Source: Delphinus delphis
Taxonomy: Eukaryota > Chordata > Mammalia > Artiodactyla > Delphinidae
DNA length: 64,000 nt
Reading direction: 5' to 3'
Assembly: GCF_949987515.2 (NCBI RefSeq)
Contig: NC_082689.1
Span: 7,679,501 to 7,743,500, forward strand
The translations under genes and the position numbers were made by a program. Position 1 is the stretch's first letter. Each line of letters opens with the position of its first letter. A model generated the notes under the pieces. That model ran no database searches. It had not been told where the DNA came from and saw nothing but the letters and a program-made list of their open reading frames with translations. This document shows positions 45,766 through 59,059 of the stretch, piece by piece.

Positions 45766-45931
45766 GAGGGCGAGCACACTGGGAGGGGTTGCAGGGGCGA
45801 GCACACTGGAAAGGGGGGCGAGCACACTGGGAGGGGTGGCAGGGGCGAGCACACTGGGAGGGGTGGCAGGGGAGAGCACACTGGGAGGGGTGGCAGGGGC
45901 GAGCACACTGGGAGGGGTGGCAGGGGCGAGC
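45766..45931. repeat. 27-bp minisatellite
   Basis: About six copies of a 27-bp unit 'gggcgagcacactgggaggg' plus 'gtggcag', with one shortened copy near 45800-45820. Because 27 is divisible by three, several frames stay open on both strands. Confidence 0.95.
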
Positions 45932-47319
45932 AAGGAGACTGCTGGTTTTCATCCCCACCTCTACCCCTGCATGTCTGGACTGATGGAAGCTCTCATATAC
46001 AGGCTGTGTGAAGACTTCAGCCCTTTCCAGGTGCCACCCTCAACTCCACCTTAGATCCAAGGCCAGAACAACCTGGATTAGGCTGGGTTGATGGTAAGTC
46101 AGACGGCAAGGCCAGTGGATGTCAAAGCCTGGATGGAGCCCACGGTTCTACTTTCCTGAGCTGCCGCTCTGCAGGCCAAGTCCATCGTTTAGGGCAGCCT
46201 GGGATGCCCAGGGAACCCTGCTTTTCCAGGACCTAGAGATGCTCTAAAACAGTTCTCTAGGCGCCTGGGAAGCTGACCAGATTTCTGCGTCAGCAATGGC
46301 CTCTGGGAGCCTCGTCATAGGTGGCTCAGGCCAGGCCTGGGCAGCCATCATGACTGGGAGGACCAGCCCGTTCCACCCAGGCTTCCCTCAGGGTGAGAAC
46401 TGCTCTTCCTGGCAGAGGCCTCAGCCCAGCTGTCCCCACCTGGGAGGAGGCCCTGCCCAGTGCCCTGCAGGGCCCTGTGTGGTCACCTGGCTGTGGCCGT
46501 CCTCCCATAGCCACTGTGGAGAGAGAGACCGTGCTCCCTGGCTAGAGGTGTCTATGCCAGTCCATTTCCCAGCAAATCTTTGTGAAGTTCAAGCCCAGTT
46601 CCTCACAGGTCGCATTTGGGTGTTGCAGAATTACTGCCATCTGGTCATTCTGCAACAACACAAACACTTGGCTGCTGGTTTCACCTCACAGGCAGAGCAC
46701 AGCTCAGGGCGGTGTCCACTGCCAACTGCATGCAGAGACTGGGCGCACACCTCCACCATGGCCTTCGTCACCACCTGTGAATGTTACCTTACACACCTGT
46801 CTTCCCCTCTGTGGCTGTGCGCTTCGGGGTGGGGGGGTAGGATCTTTCTCATTGCCCAGTAGCTGGCACTAGCAGGTGTCCAACAGTTTGCTAGACAAGC
46901 AGAGGAAAGGTGTCTAGATCTGGGCTAGGAAACAACGGGCAAATGCATCCCCTGCCCACGAGGCACGTGGGCAGACGTCCTCAGGGCCCTTCCTTCCACA
47001 CTGAGGAATTTCCGAGGGGTCACTTTCTAAGTTTGGCAGTGGGAAATGATCCATCTGGCAAGTAACGCAACTCTGAATATATAAGGGCTTCCTGAAGATT
47101 CCTGTGGTTCCCCGGCATGAGCTCAGCTTTATCAGGGCTCCGACCAGCGCTGGCCTCAGGCCTCTATGGAGAGCTGGTCTGGCCTGGATGGGAAGGGCGC
47201 GCAGGAGGGCAGGCTTCTCCCTGTGGATGGGCAGCAGCAACCTCTTGTGCTCTTGCTTCTTGAAGTCAAGAGGGAAGGTGGGGGGGGGGGGTGTCCACCA
47301 TACACGGCCTGTGTAACCT

Positions 47320-47440
47320 GGACGGCTAACCTCCCTAACCTCCACTTCCCACCCCTCAGGGGGAGGATTAAATGAGACACATTACGTAAAGCTCTCATCT
47401 CAGGGCCCGGCATGTTGTTAAGCATTCCGTAAGTATTAGT
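47320..47440 (+). mobile_element. MIR fragment
   Basis: 'gggaggattaaatgagacac' and 'cagggcccggcatgttgtta' with 'agcattccgtaagtattagt' correspond to the MIR 3' half. Confidence 0.65.
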
Positions 47441-50400
47441 AATTATTATTACAAAAACCTTAAGGTGACAAGAGTCTGGTGTCATTAGAATACTGAAGGA
47501 TGCTAGAACACAGAGCGAATGCAGCCAGCGCCCTGGAGACATTCACGCAGCACTTGCTGGGCATCTGCAGCATTCCAGATATTGTGCTAGGGGCTGGGAC
47601 ACAGATACTGTCCCAGCCCTTGGGCCTAGGGAGTCAGGAGATAAACACATGCTCACTCCCCTACCGCCCCATGAGAATTTTCTTAGTCACACACTGGCTC
47701 TTTGCTTCGGCATTTATTTACTGAGTTCCCACAGCAATGTTCTCAGCACTTTGGGCGACGGATCCCTCAGAGGATCTGAGGAAAGCGGTTTTCCACGCAT
47801 TCCTTCACACACTCTACCCACAAAACCTCCCCCATTCTATTGCAAGGAGTTCATGGGTCATGAAGCCTAAGGTGGAGCCTGCCTCACAGGACACACAGCA
47901 AAGTACTGGCGTTTCTGAGGAGGCGAACGGTCGCACAGGCCGCGTAAGAGTTAGGTCTGATGAGCCTGACAGCTGGAGAACACACCAGGAGAAAGCCGCG
48001 AGGCGTGAAGGCTTCCTTCAGCTTCGACAGTGGAACACTGAAGATCTGACTGTTTCCTGGAATATTTACGACACAGAAGATGGCGACCAGCTAACTGGTC
48101 TTTCATCTGCACTGAGGACTAATTAATGAGAGGAAACAGACTGAGATGAAACCAGAGGGCTGTTAGCACTAAGGAAGAATTTCCCAACATGACAGACGCA
48201 CTAAACAATTCAGTTCAAGTTGATTTAAAAAGTACACCACCATCTCACTTATCTAAAACTCAACCACATGCTCAATCTTGAGTCTGATACATGGGGCAAA
48301 ACCAGGAAACAACCAACAGACCAGGCCTTGGGGGCCAACACAGGTGCCGGAGCCAGGAGTCGAGTGTGACTCTCAGGGAAGTCCCGCCTGCGCTCCCCGC
48401 TCAGACCCTTTCCTCTTCTCGATGGACAGTTCTGACTACTAGACTCGGCTTCCTGGCCGACGCCATACCCCCATGGCGCCTCGTGCTCACAGCCAGGCTG
48501 AGAGGGTGCTCCTGGTGTCTCCTGGACAGCAGTAGAGAAGTGACAACGGGCCCTGACTGTAAAGGTGGACACAAAGACAGTGGGGGCAGGGCCTCAGTAA
48601 AGTCGAGTGAAAGCACACGGCACCGTGGGAGTATTTAGAGCAGAGGCAAAGCCGCAGAGCGCAGTAGAGCCTAAGGAAAATGCTTTTGTATCACCATATA
48701 AACATTGTGAATAATCCTGAATTATTTAAAAGTGCTGCATGATGTCCAGCGGACACCATTAAAGCAAAAAATACGTCCATAAATTAAAACAAGAGCCATT
48801 CCTTCTGTGAAGTTCCAGAGAGCTCACACACGAAGGTGTTTAGAGAAGATCACAGCTGGCCCACCACTGAGGGAGACACCATCGAGAGGACACCCAAGAC
48901 AGGAATGCTGCCCAGAGAGCGCAGTGCTGCTGGCTTGGTGGGCCCTGCTTCTGAGCGCTCCCCACAGCCCTTCAGTTCCAGGGTGATGGCAGCGAGGTCC
49001 TCATCGACGCCAGGAAACGAGCCACGTCCTCTGCCACACCGGCCCACTCCTGGGCTTGGAAGGCAGACACCGTGTCTCACTCATCCTCAACCTTGGAGCC
49101 TGGCCCAGCAGCCCCTGGCACGTCCTTGGGTCGTGGGGTCATGTGGGGCTGGCGGGGGCAGCTTGCAGTCAGTGCGTGCTGTGTGCTCTGCATCTCAGCT
49201 AGGCTTTGCTGGGGTGGGTTTTCAGAGCAGCTGCGTAAGTTGGCCACTTGCTTTTTGCTTGACTCAACGGGCATGAGCTGGGCACCTGCTCTGGTCACTC
49301 TGTGAGGTCTCTGCCCACCTGAGTGCCCACCTTTGGAGAAGTGTGCTCAGAAGGGAGAGTAATCGTGTTCAATTCCTCTTCAATAAATAAAGTGATTTAT
49401 ATCTAAGTGATTTCCATCCACTGATGGCCTTTGTCATCAAGCACAGCAACCCCCTCAGGCTCTGGAGGCTTCCTGCCCAAGCACCAAGAGAAAGCCACAA
49501 TGCCCCAGAGAGCTGGGGAGTGGCAGTGAAGACAGATCAGAACCACTTCCCCACAGAGAGCACAGCCAAAAGCGAGAGAGCCAAGCACGTTCTGGCCACC
49601 CGCCAGGCAGCTGCAGGAGGTGCCAGCCATGGGCACCTTTCTTCAGGCTTAGAGCCAACACGCAATCCTGTGGCCCATTTCCTGCATGGGCGAACCTCCC
49701 TCAGAGTATCTCAGGCCTCTGTGGCCTGGGCCTGGGCTCGGACTTCCAGCCACCCAAGGGAGGGTGCTTATGGCAGAGGCATTTGCTACTTTAAGTATCT
49801 GAACATGCCCTAGAGGCTGGTGCAGCCCACCGGCAGGCAGCACTTGCCAGGAACTGAGTGGACCTGCTCATCAAATGGGACTGGCCTGAATACCACCAGC
49901 TTCTAGCACTCCTCAAGGTCTTGGAAAGGGACAGCCCTCCTTGGGTTTAAAAACTAAACAGCTGAGCCATCAACTTAGAAAGGTTAGCCTTAGGGGCCAA
50001 AGAGCAGTCTTCCCACTGGGATGGGAATCGGTGGATGGACAAATACCCAGAGTGGCAGAAAAGACATAGATCGTGCCAGGGAATTCTGACAAAGGTATAT
50101 ACATGGCAGAGAGAGAGAGGTACAGAGAAAACAAAAATGCTAATTTTCCCCATCCTCTCTCACTGGTCAAATCATGTCACCATATGCTCAAAGAGAATTT
50201 GGAAAAAAACAACTGAAGGATCCCAAGTCACACTGGATTGCTGCAGCCCTAGGAGGTTCCTAGAATGGACACGATTGCAGTCCATCGCAAAAAGATGAGT
50301 AAAGGGAACAGCAAAGCTATACAAAGGAAATTTAACAAGAAGGAAAAAATGCTGTTTGCTTAATGTAGCCCTGTGTTAAACCAACCAAGGGAACTCTCTT

Positions 50401-51109
50401 TTATAAGGTCTTTGAGAGTTGCAAAGTATTTAGTTTCGAGAGTTCCTGGTGGCCTAGGATTGTCTGTCTTGGGTCATCCTTGGGTAGTTGTTTGGGCTGC
50501 AGGAAGGGACACTCTCACATCGTGGCTCGGGCCCCGGAAGCCCCTGCCAGCCCCGGGCCTGTTTGGGTCTCTACCCTCCTTGTACTCTTCCTTGCTCTCT
50601 CCAAACCTCAGCAGAGAAAGATTCTGTGTGTCTGCATAGGGTTCATAATCCTCTAATTGGGACAGCTTGAGGGCTTAAAAACACACAGTCCCACCCAACA
50701 ACCCAAGCAGCCTGACCAGAAGGAAAGCCCTCAATCCTCACCGCCCACCTCCTTGGCATCAGAGAAAAGCCCAAATGGCAGTAGAGGCCAGGGAAGGCCT
50801 AGCCTGGTGGGGGGCTCAGCCCGGTGGCTCAGCCAGGTGGCTGAGGAGAGCTGCAGGTGCAGCTGCACGGGCAGGCAGGGTGGGCTCCTTTCAGCATGAG
50901 ACTTGGCTGCCCCAGTCTGCTTCCATGACAATGGAAATCAGAGAAAGGCGGATGTGCAGACGACAGTGCTATAAGGAGGTATGGGGGAGGGAAAAGGAAA
51001 AGATGTTCAGCGTACCTGTGAAGTAGCTTAGCAACTCTCCTCTTGGAAACCTATGACAAATGTGGTATTTTTTTGTGACCTTGAGGGTTACACATTCAAT
51101 ATTCTACCA

Positions 51110-51265
51110 GGGAATCGAGGAGTAGTAAGAACAGCCTGGGCTTTGGGTCCGACACCACCTGTTACAACCCCTGCTCAGCTGTATCAGCCACGCGATCCGT
51201 CTGTAAAACGGACAAGGCAAAGTCTTCCTCACAAGGTTAAAATAAGGAGTCACAGTCTTGTGATA
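51110..51265 (+). mobile_element. MIR fragment
   Basis: 'agcctgggctttgggtccga', 'ccgtctgtaaaacggacaag' and 'ctcacaaggttaaaataagg' keep MIR order. Confidence 0.6.
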
Positions 51266-52359
51266 TTCCATCTGCCTACCTCTTAACATACAAAAACCAC
51301 CACTGCCACATTTCAATTGGTACTTAAAAGTACCTTCGAATTGAAAGATCAACTTGGGGAAAAGTAAAATCAAATGTATACAAAAGGGAATTTTAGTGTA
51401 AGTTTTCATAATTTAAAAGTGAGTTTGTGGTAAAAACCCTTTTCTCTAAGATCAAGAAGAAGACATGGACGCCTGCTATCGTCACTTCCATTAAATACTG
51501 TATAGCACTACGAGGCCAGAAAAAGACACAAATGGTGTTGATACTGGAAAGGAACAAGTAAAACTGGGTACAGAGAAAATCAGAAAAAATCTGCAGATGA
51601 GTTATTTGAATAAATTTAGCAAGGTCACTGGACACAGGGTCAATAAAAATAAACTGTCCTTCCATACATCAGCAACAAAGAGACAAGGAAATTTATAAAT
51701 ACCATTTTAAATAGCATCACAAACATTAAATACCTAGGAGTAAATCTAATGAGAGATAATCAAGAAGACCACTGCATAAAAATTTATGAAACGTTACTGA
51801 GAAAAATTAAAGAAGACCTAAATAAAGAGTGGGCTACACCATGTTTGTGGAGTAGAAGACAATCATAAAAGGGTTAATTTTTTCCCAACTTGATCTCAGT
51901 GTAAAGCCAGTGCAATCTCAGTGTAAATCCCAGCAAGTCCGTGTGCATGTGTGTGGCAACTGACACTCTGATTCTAAAATTTCCATGGAAATGGAAAGGG
52001 CCAGGAATAGGCTAGGTGCCCTTTATTGAGGAGTAGCAAGGTGGAAAGGTCTAACTCTACTGAATATCAAGACTTATAATAAAGGTACAATGATTAAGAC
52101 AGTGTGGCACTGGCACAAGAGACACGCAGATCAGTGAAACAGAACAGAGTGCAGATACAGATCCGTGCAGATACAGACCCTTCATTTTGACAAAGGTGGC
52201 CCTGTGGAGCAGTAGGAATGATGCTGGGTCAATTAGATGTCCATACGGGAAAAACTGAAACTTGCTGTACTATATTCAAAACTCATTTCTGAGTAGATTA
52301 TGGTCTAAAATAGAAAAGGTAAAACAATAGAGCTTCTAGAAGATAATGTAAGAACATGT

Positions 52360-52694
52360 TGATGGCTAATTGCCTGTGTCCACTGGACGGGCCACAGAGT
52401 GCCCAGATTAAACATTATTTCTGAGTGTGTCTGTGAGCACTTGCATTGGATAAAGTAGACTGCCCTTCCCAGCGTGGGAGGCCTGAACAGAGCCAAAGGG
52501 TGAGGAGGGAGTTCTTCCTCTCACTGCTTGCCCTCTCGTCTTATCTTCTCCTCCCCACAGACTGGGAGTTACCATTGACTTTCCTGGTTCTCCAGCTTAC
52601 CAGACAGCAGATCATGGGACTTCTCAGCCTCCATAATCACATGAGCCAATCCCTCATAATAAATCTCCTTACATATATACACAAATATAAATAA

Positions 52695-52736
<42 letters not shown>

Positions 52737-52772
52737 CCTACTGGTTCTGTTTCTTGGAGAACTCTAATACCA
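52360..52772 (+). mobile_element. Insertion within L1, LTR-like, family not named
   Basis: 413 bp flanked by the 7-bp repeat 'aacatgt' (52353-52359 and 52773-52779). Begins 'tgatggctaattgcctgtgt' and has 'gatcatgggacttctcagcc', 'aataaatctccttacata', a (TA)n run and 'ctggttctgtttcttggaga'. It is an ancient, common mammalian repeat that I recognise but cannot name with certainty. Confidence 0.75.
52702..52735. repeat. (TA)n microsatellite
   Basis: Perfect TA dinucleotide run inside the element at 52360-52772. Confidence 0.95.
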
Positions 52773-55700
52773 AACATGTCTTCATGATGTTTATATAGTT
52801 TTCTTAAATGGGATATAAGAAGAATTAACCATAAAGAAAAAACCCGATACACTGAACTACATTGAAATGAAGAATTTCTGTTCATTTAAACACCACCAAA
52901 GAGAGTAAAAAGGCAAGCTACTGAGTAGAAGGTATCTGCAACATGTATAACCAACAAAGGACTCACACCCAGAATAGAGTGAACTATAAGTCAACAAGGA
53001 AAACGGAAAATCTAGAAGAATAATGGGCACACGATTTGAAAAGGCATTCTACTGAACGGCCAATAAATATATGAAATATCATATGTTGCTGGCAGGAGTG
53101 TTAAACTGGTACAACCACTTAGGAAAATCATTTGGCAGTATCCACTAAAGTGGGTATTTTCTCTGAGTTAGTAGTTTCACTCCTAGGTATACACTCAAAA
53201 GAGATATGTGCATGTGTGCACCAAAAGACACGTATAAGCAGAATTATTTATAACAACCTCAAATTGGAAACAACTCAAATGTTGACTGAATTAATGCAGA
53301 TTGGATAAATTACAATGTATTCATACAAAGGAAGACTTATAGCAATCAAAATGAATGAATTAGGACTATATGCAGCAACAACGATGAATTCTCAAAAACA
53401 TAACGCTGAAAGAAGAAAGTCAGACACAAAAGAGAAGCCACTGAATGATTCCGTTTATATGAAGTTCAAAGCCAGGCAAAACTAATCTGTAGTGTCAGAA
53501 GCAATGATGGTGGATTCCTTTTTGGAGGAGAGAGGGGTATGCTGGAAGCTCCTGGGATGCCGAAATGTTCTATTTCTTGATGTGGGTGATAGTTACATGG
53601 GTGTGTTTGTTTGCTAATACTCTTTGAACTAGATGCACATGACTTGCGCACTTTTCTCCATGCATGTCATAGTTCAAAAATAAGTTTCACAAAGTGAGTT
53701 TATGTAAGAATCTATTTTCCAGCGTGTTGACTATGGAAGAAAACAGTGGAGTGGATATTAAGTCACCCTACGTGCTGAGACACGGGGACCAGTGTGCATG
53801 ATGTGTCTGCATCTGGCCTCTGTCCAGTATAATCTCCCCATTGCCATTGGCTTCCACATTTCCTCACTCTGATCAGTTCTGCCCTTAGAATGTCGGCAGG
53901 AGCCGAGGAGCTAGCAATTTCTATCAGGGGCTGAGCACCCTGGCCCAGCAGCATAGGAAACCTCTGATGAGACAATTCAGTGCTTTACAGCATGGCTTCA
54001 GGCTCCACCGCACCCCCCCACCCCATTCTCCCAAGACGTAGGGAAAGGGTGCTGACTCAACACAGCTGAGTAAGAGCTTCCCTGCCCTGGCCACCTGTGG
54101 GCTGCATTACATTTGTGGGAGACTGGGTGACTGTAACCCAATGGTAATGTAAGCTACACAGAAGGCAGTCTTGCTGACCCAGGCCTTGCTGCCCTCCCTG
54201 CCCAGGACCCACAGGCAAGTTCAGTATCACTCTGTGTAGCTGTTCCAGGCCCCACCCCTGCCGTGTATCACATGGCTGAGGCAGTATCCCAGGGAGAAGC
54301 CTGCTGGCTCTACCTCTGGTTTACAGCTTGAGCTGGGTGGGCCAGGGCACCACTAGGGGAACTGGCCTCCCTTTCTGTAAGTGGGAGTGTTCATACTCAC
54401 CCCCTTCCCTTCCTATAGGGAAAACTCAGGTCAAATGAAACTGCATTTTGGCACCCAGGATACCATTATTGTTGCTGCACGGAGTGAGGTGGTGGGAGGG
54501 AACAGGAGCCCCCACCATCTCTCTGCACGGTGTGGAAGTGGAGAAGCGCATCCCTCACTGATCACCGTCTTGATTCCAGCAGCTTAAGCAGGAGTCATGC
54601 CCGCATCACACCGAAGCCCGACACTAAAGGCTGCGGTGGAAAACTGTGAGCTCCCACCTGCACCGCAAGCGGCTGACTCCAAGACGCCCGCTGCAGCTGC
54701 CGGCTTGCTCCCATGAGGTCACTTCTGGCACCTTTCTCTGGCTGAGTTGCCTCCAATTTCCCCAAAAGCCCTCCTCCTCCGCCTTGATTTCCAGCTCTCC
54801 TTTCTCCTAACCAAGGGCTTCACCAGGAACAAGGAAGGCATTCTTCATTCTAACCTGGCAGTGTCAGCGGGAGGTCTGGAGGCTCTCAGGTAACACCACT
54901 CCTTAGCCTGAGGAACTGGCATCAGGTCCGAGGTGCAGGCACACAGTGTCATTTCCAAAGTACTGGGAACACTGGGAAGTGTTAGTGTTGGTCTGAAGTT
55001 GTCAGGGCTGCTGGGAAATATTCCATCTGCTTATTTAGGTGAAGGAAGAGGACACGAACCAAGCAGAGGAGGAAACGAATTAGATGCAGGGCTTTATCCA
55101 GGAGCTCTGCTCTTTCTCCTGCCTGAGTGCGGTGGCCACGAAAAGGCGCCTCTCAGCTCTCCTGCCACGGGAGCATAAACGGCCTGGTGGCCCAGCCGCA
55201 GCCCCTGACCCACCACTGCACTGACACCAAGGCCACACTTCCCGAGGGCTGCTCCCAGCCGGTGACTAAGCACTCGAAGGACCTGCAGGATGTGAGGCTT
55301 CTCCAGCAGGTGACTTTGGTTCCAGGACTTCCCATCAGTCTGGATGAACCTTCTTAAAACTGGGCTGCAGCCCAAGACTCTTCCTACCCAGTCCTCCTCC
55401 TATGCCTTCCTCCATAGGGGCTGAGCTTGTGTCAAGATCTGAAGACTCTCTTCCTGCCTTCTCCTCTTCTCTCCCCTTCTAATCCTGTCCTGGCATCTGC
55501 TTCTCAGCAGACCTGATGTGTTAACACAGTGGTACTGGAGTGGGTCTGAGAGAGAGGCAAAGAGATGGAGTTTGGGGCCTGGCTCGCTTACTACCCAGTG
55601 GGCAGAGACGATACTCTTCTGAGTCGAATGTGGGGCATGGAGAATCCCTGGCACAAAGTAGTGGCCCAGCTGCTCAAAGACTCACCAGTGGTGACCTGGG

Positions 55701-56799
55701 AAAAAGCCTTTGCTTGACCGTGTTGATTCAAGCATTTGAGAGCCCGGGTGGTGCAGCGTCTACCAGGACCATGAAGTGAGGCACACGGTGCCCAGCAGGG
55801 AGACGGTGACAGGCTGAGGGCCCTCAACCAGCAGCTGCAGGCTAAGCCGCAGAGCCAGAGGGCCTCTTACAGAGGCAGCTTACAGAAATGTGGCCCACAC
55901 TCCCTGCGGAAGGCTAGTGACATCCTGTGCTGCAAGACATGCAGGGGGCCCACCCTGCATCCCCCACCTCATTTCTGGGGCTTCAAGGCCCGTAACTAGG
56001 TTTAAATGTCAGGGAAAATGGGGCTGGGGATGTGCTGGGCCTGATAAGGCAGAAAGAGATTATATACCAAGAGTGGGAAGGATGAGCTAGCAGGATTTGA
56101 GGGCCTTCATCAAAGGGGCCAGGAGATGAGATGAGCAAGAATTTACTGTTTTGGGCGAATTTTCTTGGGATGTGGGATTCAGCACCCTTTCAAAGACCCT
56201 AAGGGACGGGGCAAACTCGCTGCTGGAGTGGTCCTTAGAGGCCTGCAGACAGCGACAGCTAAGGCTGAGCAAATGGAAGGGCGTGAGCTGCCCTGGCAGA
56301 CAGCTGGGGGAGGAAGAAACAGGCTGAGTCCGGAAGACCTAGCGGAGGCCTATGGGCTGTGGGGGGGCCCACAGGACACCCCCTTCACCAGGCTCATCAG
56401 AAGTGTGCTGGTGAGAGGAACACCAGCATTGCTAAGGAGACTGGTAGGAGATTTGCGGGCCACCAAGGACAGCAGAAGAGGCAGTCACAGAGCTGGGCTC
56501 ATTAACGCCTATGGGGGTGATGGAACCCAAGGTAGCTCAGGCCAGGGGTAACACAACAAGGGTCCCTCTGAACTACAAGTGATGCTACTGCCGGGATTCT
56601 TCCCGCTGCGTATCCAGGGGTCAGCAGGTGAGAGGAGGAGTCGCGTCATGGTGGGGAGGGACTCTCCTGGTGCTCCCTTGCGCGACTGTGAACAGACACA
56701 TGGACATATGTGTCAACCCTGTCCTGAGAAGGATGTGACAACCAAGGGCTCGGAACCTCCCAATGAAGTTTTGAGTCACACCACCAGCTACGCTGCCAA

Positions 56800-56880
56800 G
56801 ACCTGCTGAGGCACCGGCTGAAGGTGAGAAGAACTCTATGGACCTGCTGAGGTGCCGGCTGAAGGTGAGAAGAACTCTAC
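56800..56880. repeat. 41-bp tandem duplication
   Basis: Two copies of 'gacctgctgagg' + 'ccggctgaaggtgagaagaa' + 'ctcta' at 56800-56840 and 56841-56880, differing at two or three positions. Confidence 0.95.
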
Positions 56881-57214
56881 GGGCAGCAGAGGCGGTGGTC
56901 TGTCCCATTAACACGTCCTTTCTAAGCTCTTCCTCAGGAACAGAGGCCACGGGAGCCAAAGAGAAGCTGCTCCCCACACGAGCGGAGAAACGGATCTGTG
57001 CAGGGCAAGGGGTGGGCTGCGGCTGCCCACAAGAAGCCCCGTCCAGGCAAACGGCCCTGGCCCTCTGGATCCCTGTGCCCAGGGGTGACTGGGCACGGCA
57101 GGGGTCCTGAGGCAGGCCCGCCCCTGTGGGACCTGAGAACAGCACCGTGGGCTGACACTCTGCCTGCCCAGCCCCCTTTCCCCGTCCCTCTCCTTCACAG
57201 GGGCAGGCCAGAAT

Positions 57215-57480
57215 GGGCTTTGGAATCTGCTAGAACTAGAGGAAAATTCAGGCTCTGCTCTTGACCATGGTGTGACCTAGGGCAGGCTAACCTCTCTGAC
57301 TCTCAGCCTTGTTTTGTTTTTATTTTATTTAATCTGTAAAACTGTGAAAATAATATAACCTCCTTGACTTTTTTGAAATCTGTAAAACTATAAAAATAAG
57401 ATCTGTCTTGAATGGTTTTGAAACTAGAAATAACTTGGGTAAGCCCCTAGCCCAGTGCTGGTGAGCTGTGGGCATTCAGG
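57215..57480 (+). mobile_element. MIR with internal partial duplication
   Basis: 'ccatggtgtgacctagggca' and 'ctaacctctctgactctcag' are MIR core. The following 'aatctgtaaaact' block occurs twice, 46 bp apart (57331 and 57377). Confidence 0.75.
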
Positions 57481-57951
57481 AGGTGGTAGCTCCTATCACT
57501 ATTATGCTACGGATCAGAAACTCGACAGGTCGTGAACAAAGTGTAGCCTTGCAATTATACTCAGCTGCTGCAAGTTTGCTTGGCATATTTAATGCTCTTT
57601 ATAATTATTACTATGCCCTCCTATCAGGCAAAAAATGGTAGGTAGTGATGTAAATAACTGCAATTACTACGATATTTACAGAATTAAATCAAATGTTTGC
57701 AGTCTCTTTCTTCTATGTGTTAGTTCTTCAGAATGCATAAACCATCCAAGGAAACCGTTTTCCCTCATGTCATGTATAATTTAATCCTCATGATAATCCC
57801 ACAAAAAATGAAAAGACAAAGGTTGGAAAGACAAAGGCTGAGTAGCCAGGTTCCCTCTCTAAAAGGATTCAATTAGGTCTCCCAACCCCTGTGGCTAGGC
57901 ACTACGGGTACTGAAATAAACAAAACAAGGCCTTGACCTTAAAAGGACTCA

Positions 57952-58527
57952 ACCTAAGTGCCCATCATCGGATGAATGGATAAAGAAGATGTGGCACATA
58001 TATACAATGGAATATTACTCAGCCATAAAAAGAAACGAAATTGAGCTATTTGTAATGAGGTGGATAGACCTAGAGTCTGTCATACAGAGTGAAGTAAGTC
58101 AGAAAGAAAAAGACAAATACCGTATGCTAACACATATATATGGAATTTAAGAAAAAAAAATGTCATGAAGAACCTAGGGGTAAGGCAGGAATAAAGACAC
58201 AGACCTCCTAGAGAACGGACTTGAGGTTATGGGGAGGGGGAAGGGTGAGCTGTGACAGGGCGAGAGAGTGTCATGGACATATACACACTAACAAACGTAG
58301 TAAGGTAGATAGCTAGTTGGAAGCAGCCGCATGGCACAGGGATATTGGCTTGGTGCTTTGTGACAGCCTGGAGGGGTGGGATAGGGAGGGTGGGAGGGAG
58401 GGAGACGCAAGAGGGAAGAGATATGGGAACATATGTATATGTATAACTGATTCACTTTGTTATAAAGCAGAAACTAACACACCATTGTAAAGCAATTATA
58501 CCCCAATAAAGATGTTAAAAAAAAAAA
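57952..58527 (+). mobile_element. Young L1 3' end, 5'-truncated
   Basis: 'aatggataaagaagatgtgg', 'gtgaagtaagtcagaaagaa', then 3' UTR ending 'ccccaataaagatgttaaaa' with poly(A). A target duplication 'aaaaggactca' is present at 57941-57951 and about 58528-58538. Confidence 0.93.
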
Positions 58528-58859
58528 AAAAGGACTCAGCGTAGAGGAAGTAGGAGACAAGTAAACCAGTGCCTGAAGTGCACTGTGATGAGTGCTGAAG
58601 CAGAAGCAGAAGCGGACAGGTGTGGCAGAGGACTGTGGAGAAGGCACTCATGCCTTCGTGATGGCTGTCAGGGGTTGGAATGGCTTCCCAGAAGAAGTAA
58701 TACTGGGCTGAGAGTGGAAGGAGAAGTAGAGATTACCTAGATGGGTGTGAGCGGGCGGTGGGAAACAGTGGTGTTCTAGAAACGGGGCATGGCATGGTCA
58801 CACAGAGACACCTTGCATGCGGCAGACTCAAGATGGTCTGGCAGGATGGAATGTGGGGT

Positions 58860-59045
58860 ACGCTGGAGCAGGTAAGTGTCTAATCACAGAGCTGTCTTCT
58901 GGTGACGGCTGCCCAGTCCCTTCCTCTAGCCTATGAGCCCCTGAGGGCCACGTGAGTGTTTATTCAGCGCTGCAGCCTCAGTGACTAGTTCTGTACTGGT
59001 ACCCAGCAGAAACTCTCTGTACGCCTGTTGAATGAATGAGTAATC
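58860..59045 (+). mobile_element. Probable L2 3' end
   Basis: 'gtgtttattcagcgctgcag', 'gtacccagcagaaactctct' and 'ctgttgaatgaatgagtaat' match the L2 terminus. Confidence 0.55.
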
Positions 59046-59059
59046 AGACTCACATTTTC

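Larger units (their letters stand above)
51430..53690 (+). mobile_element. Decayed L1 (ORF2 to 3' UTR), interrupted
   Basis: About 1.85 kb of old L1 text, for example 'aaatacctaggagtaaatct', 'aatttccatggaaatggaaa', 'actcctaggtatacactcaa', 'ttctcaaaaacataacgctg' and a 3' UTR ending 'aaataagtttcac'. All frames are broken. It is split by another element at 52360-52772. Confidence 0.88.

Noticed and set aside
45543..46054. Repetitive ORFs such as the one with WEGWQGRAH units
   Set aside because: Produced by the 27-bp minisatellite, with equally open frames on both strands.
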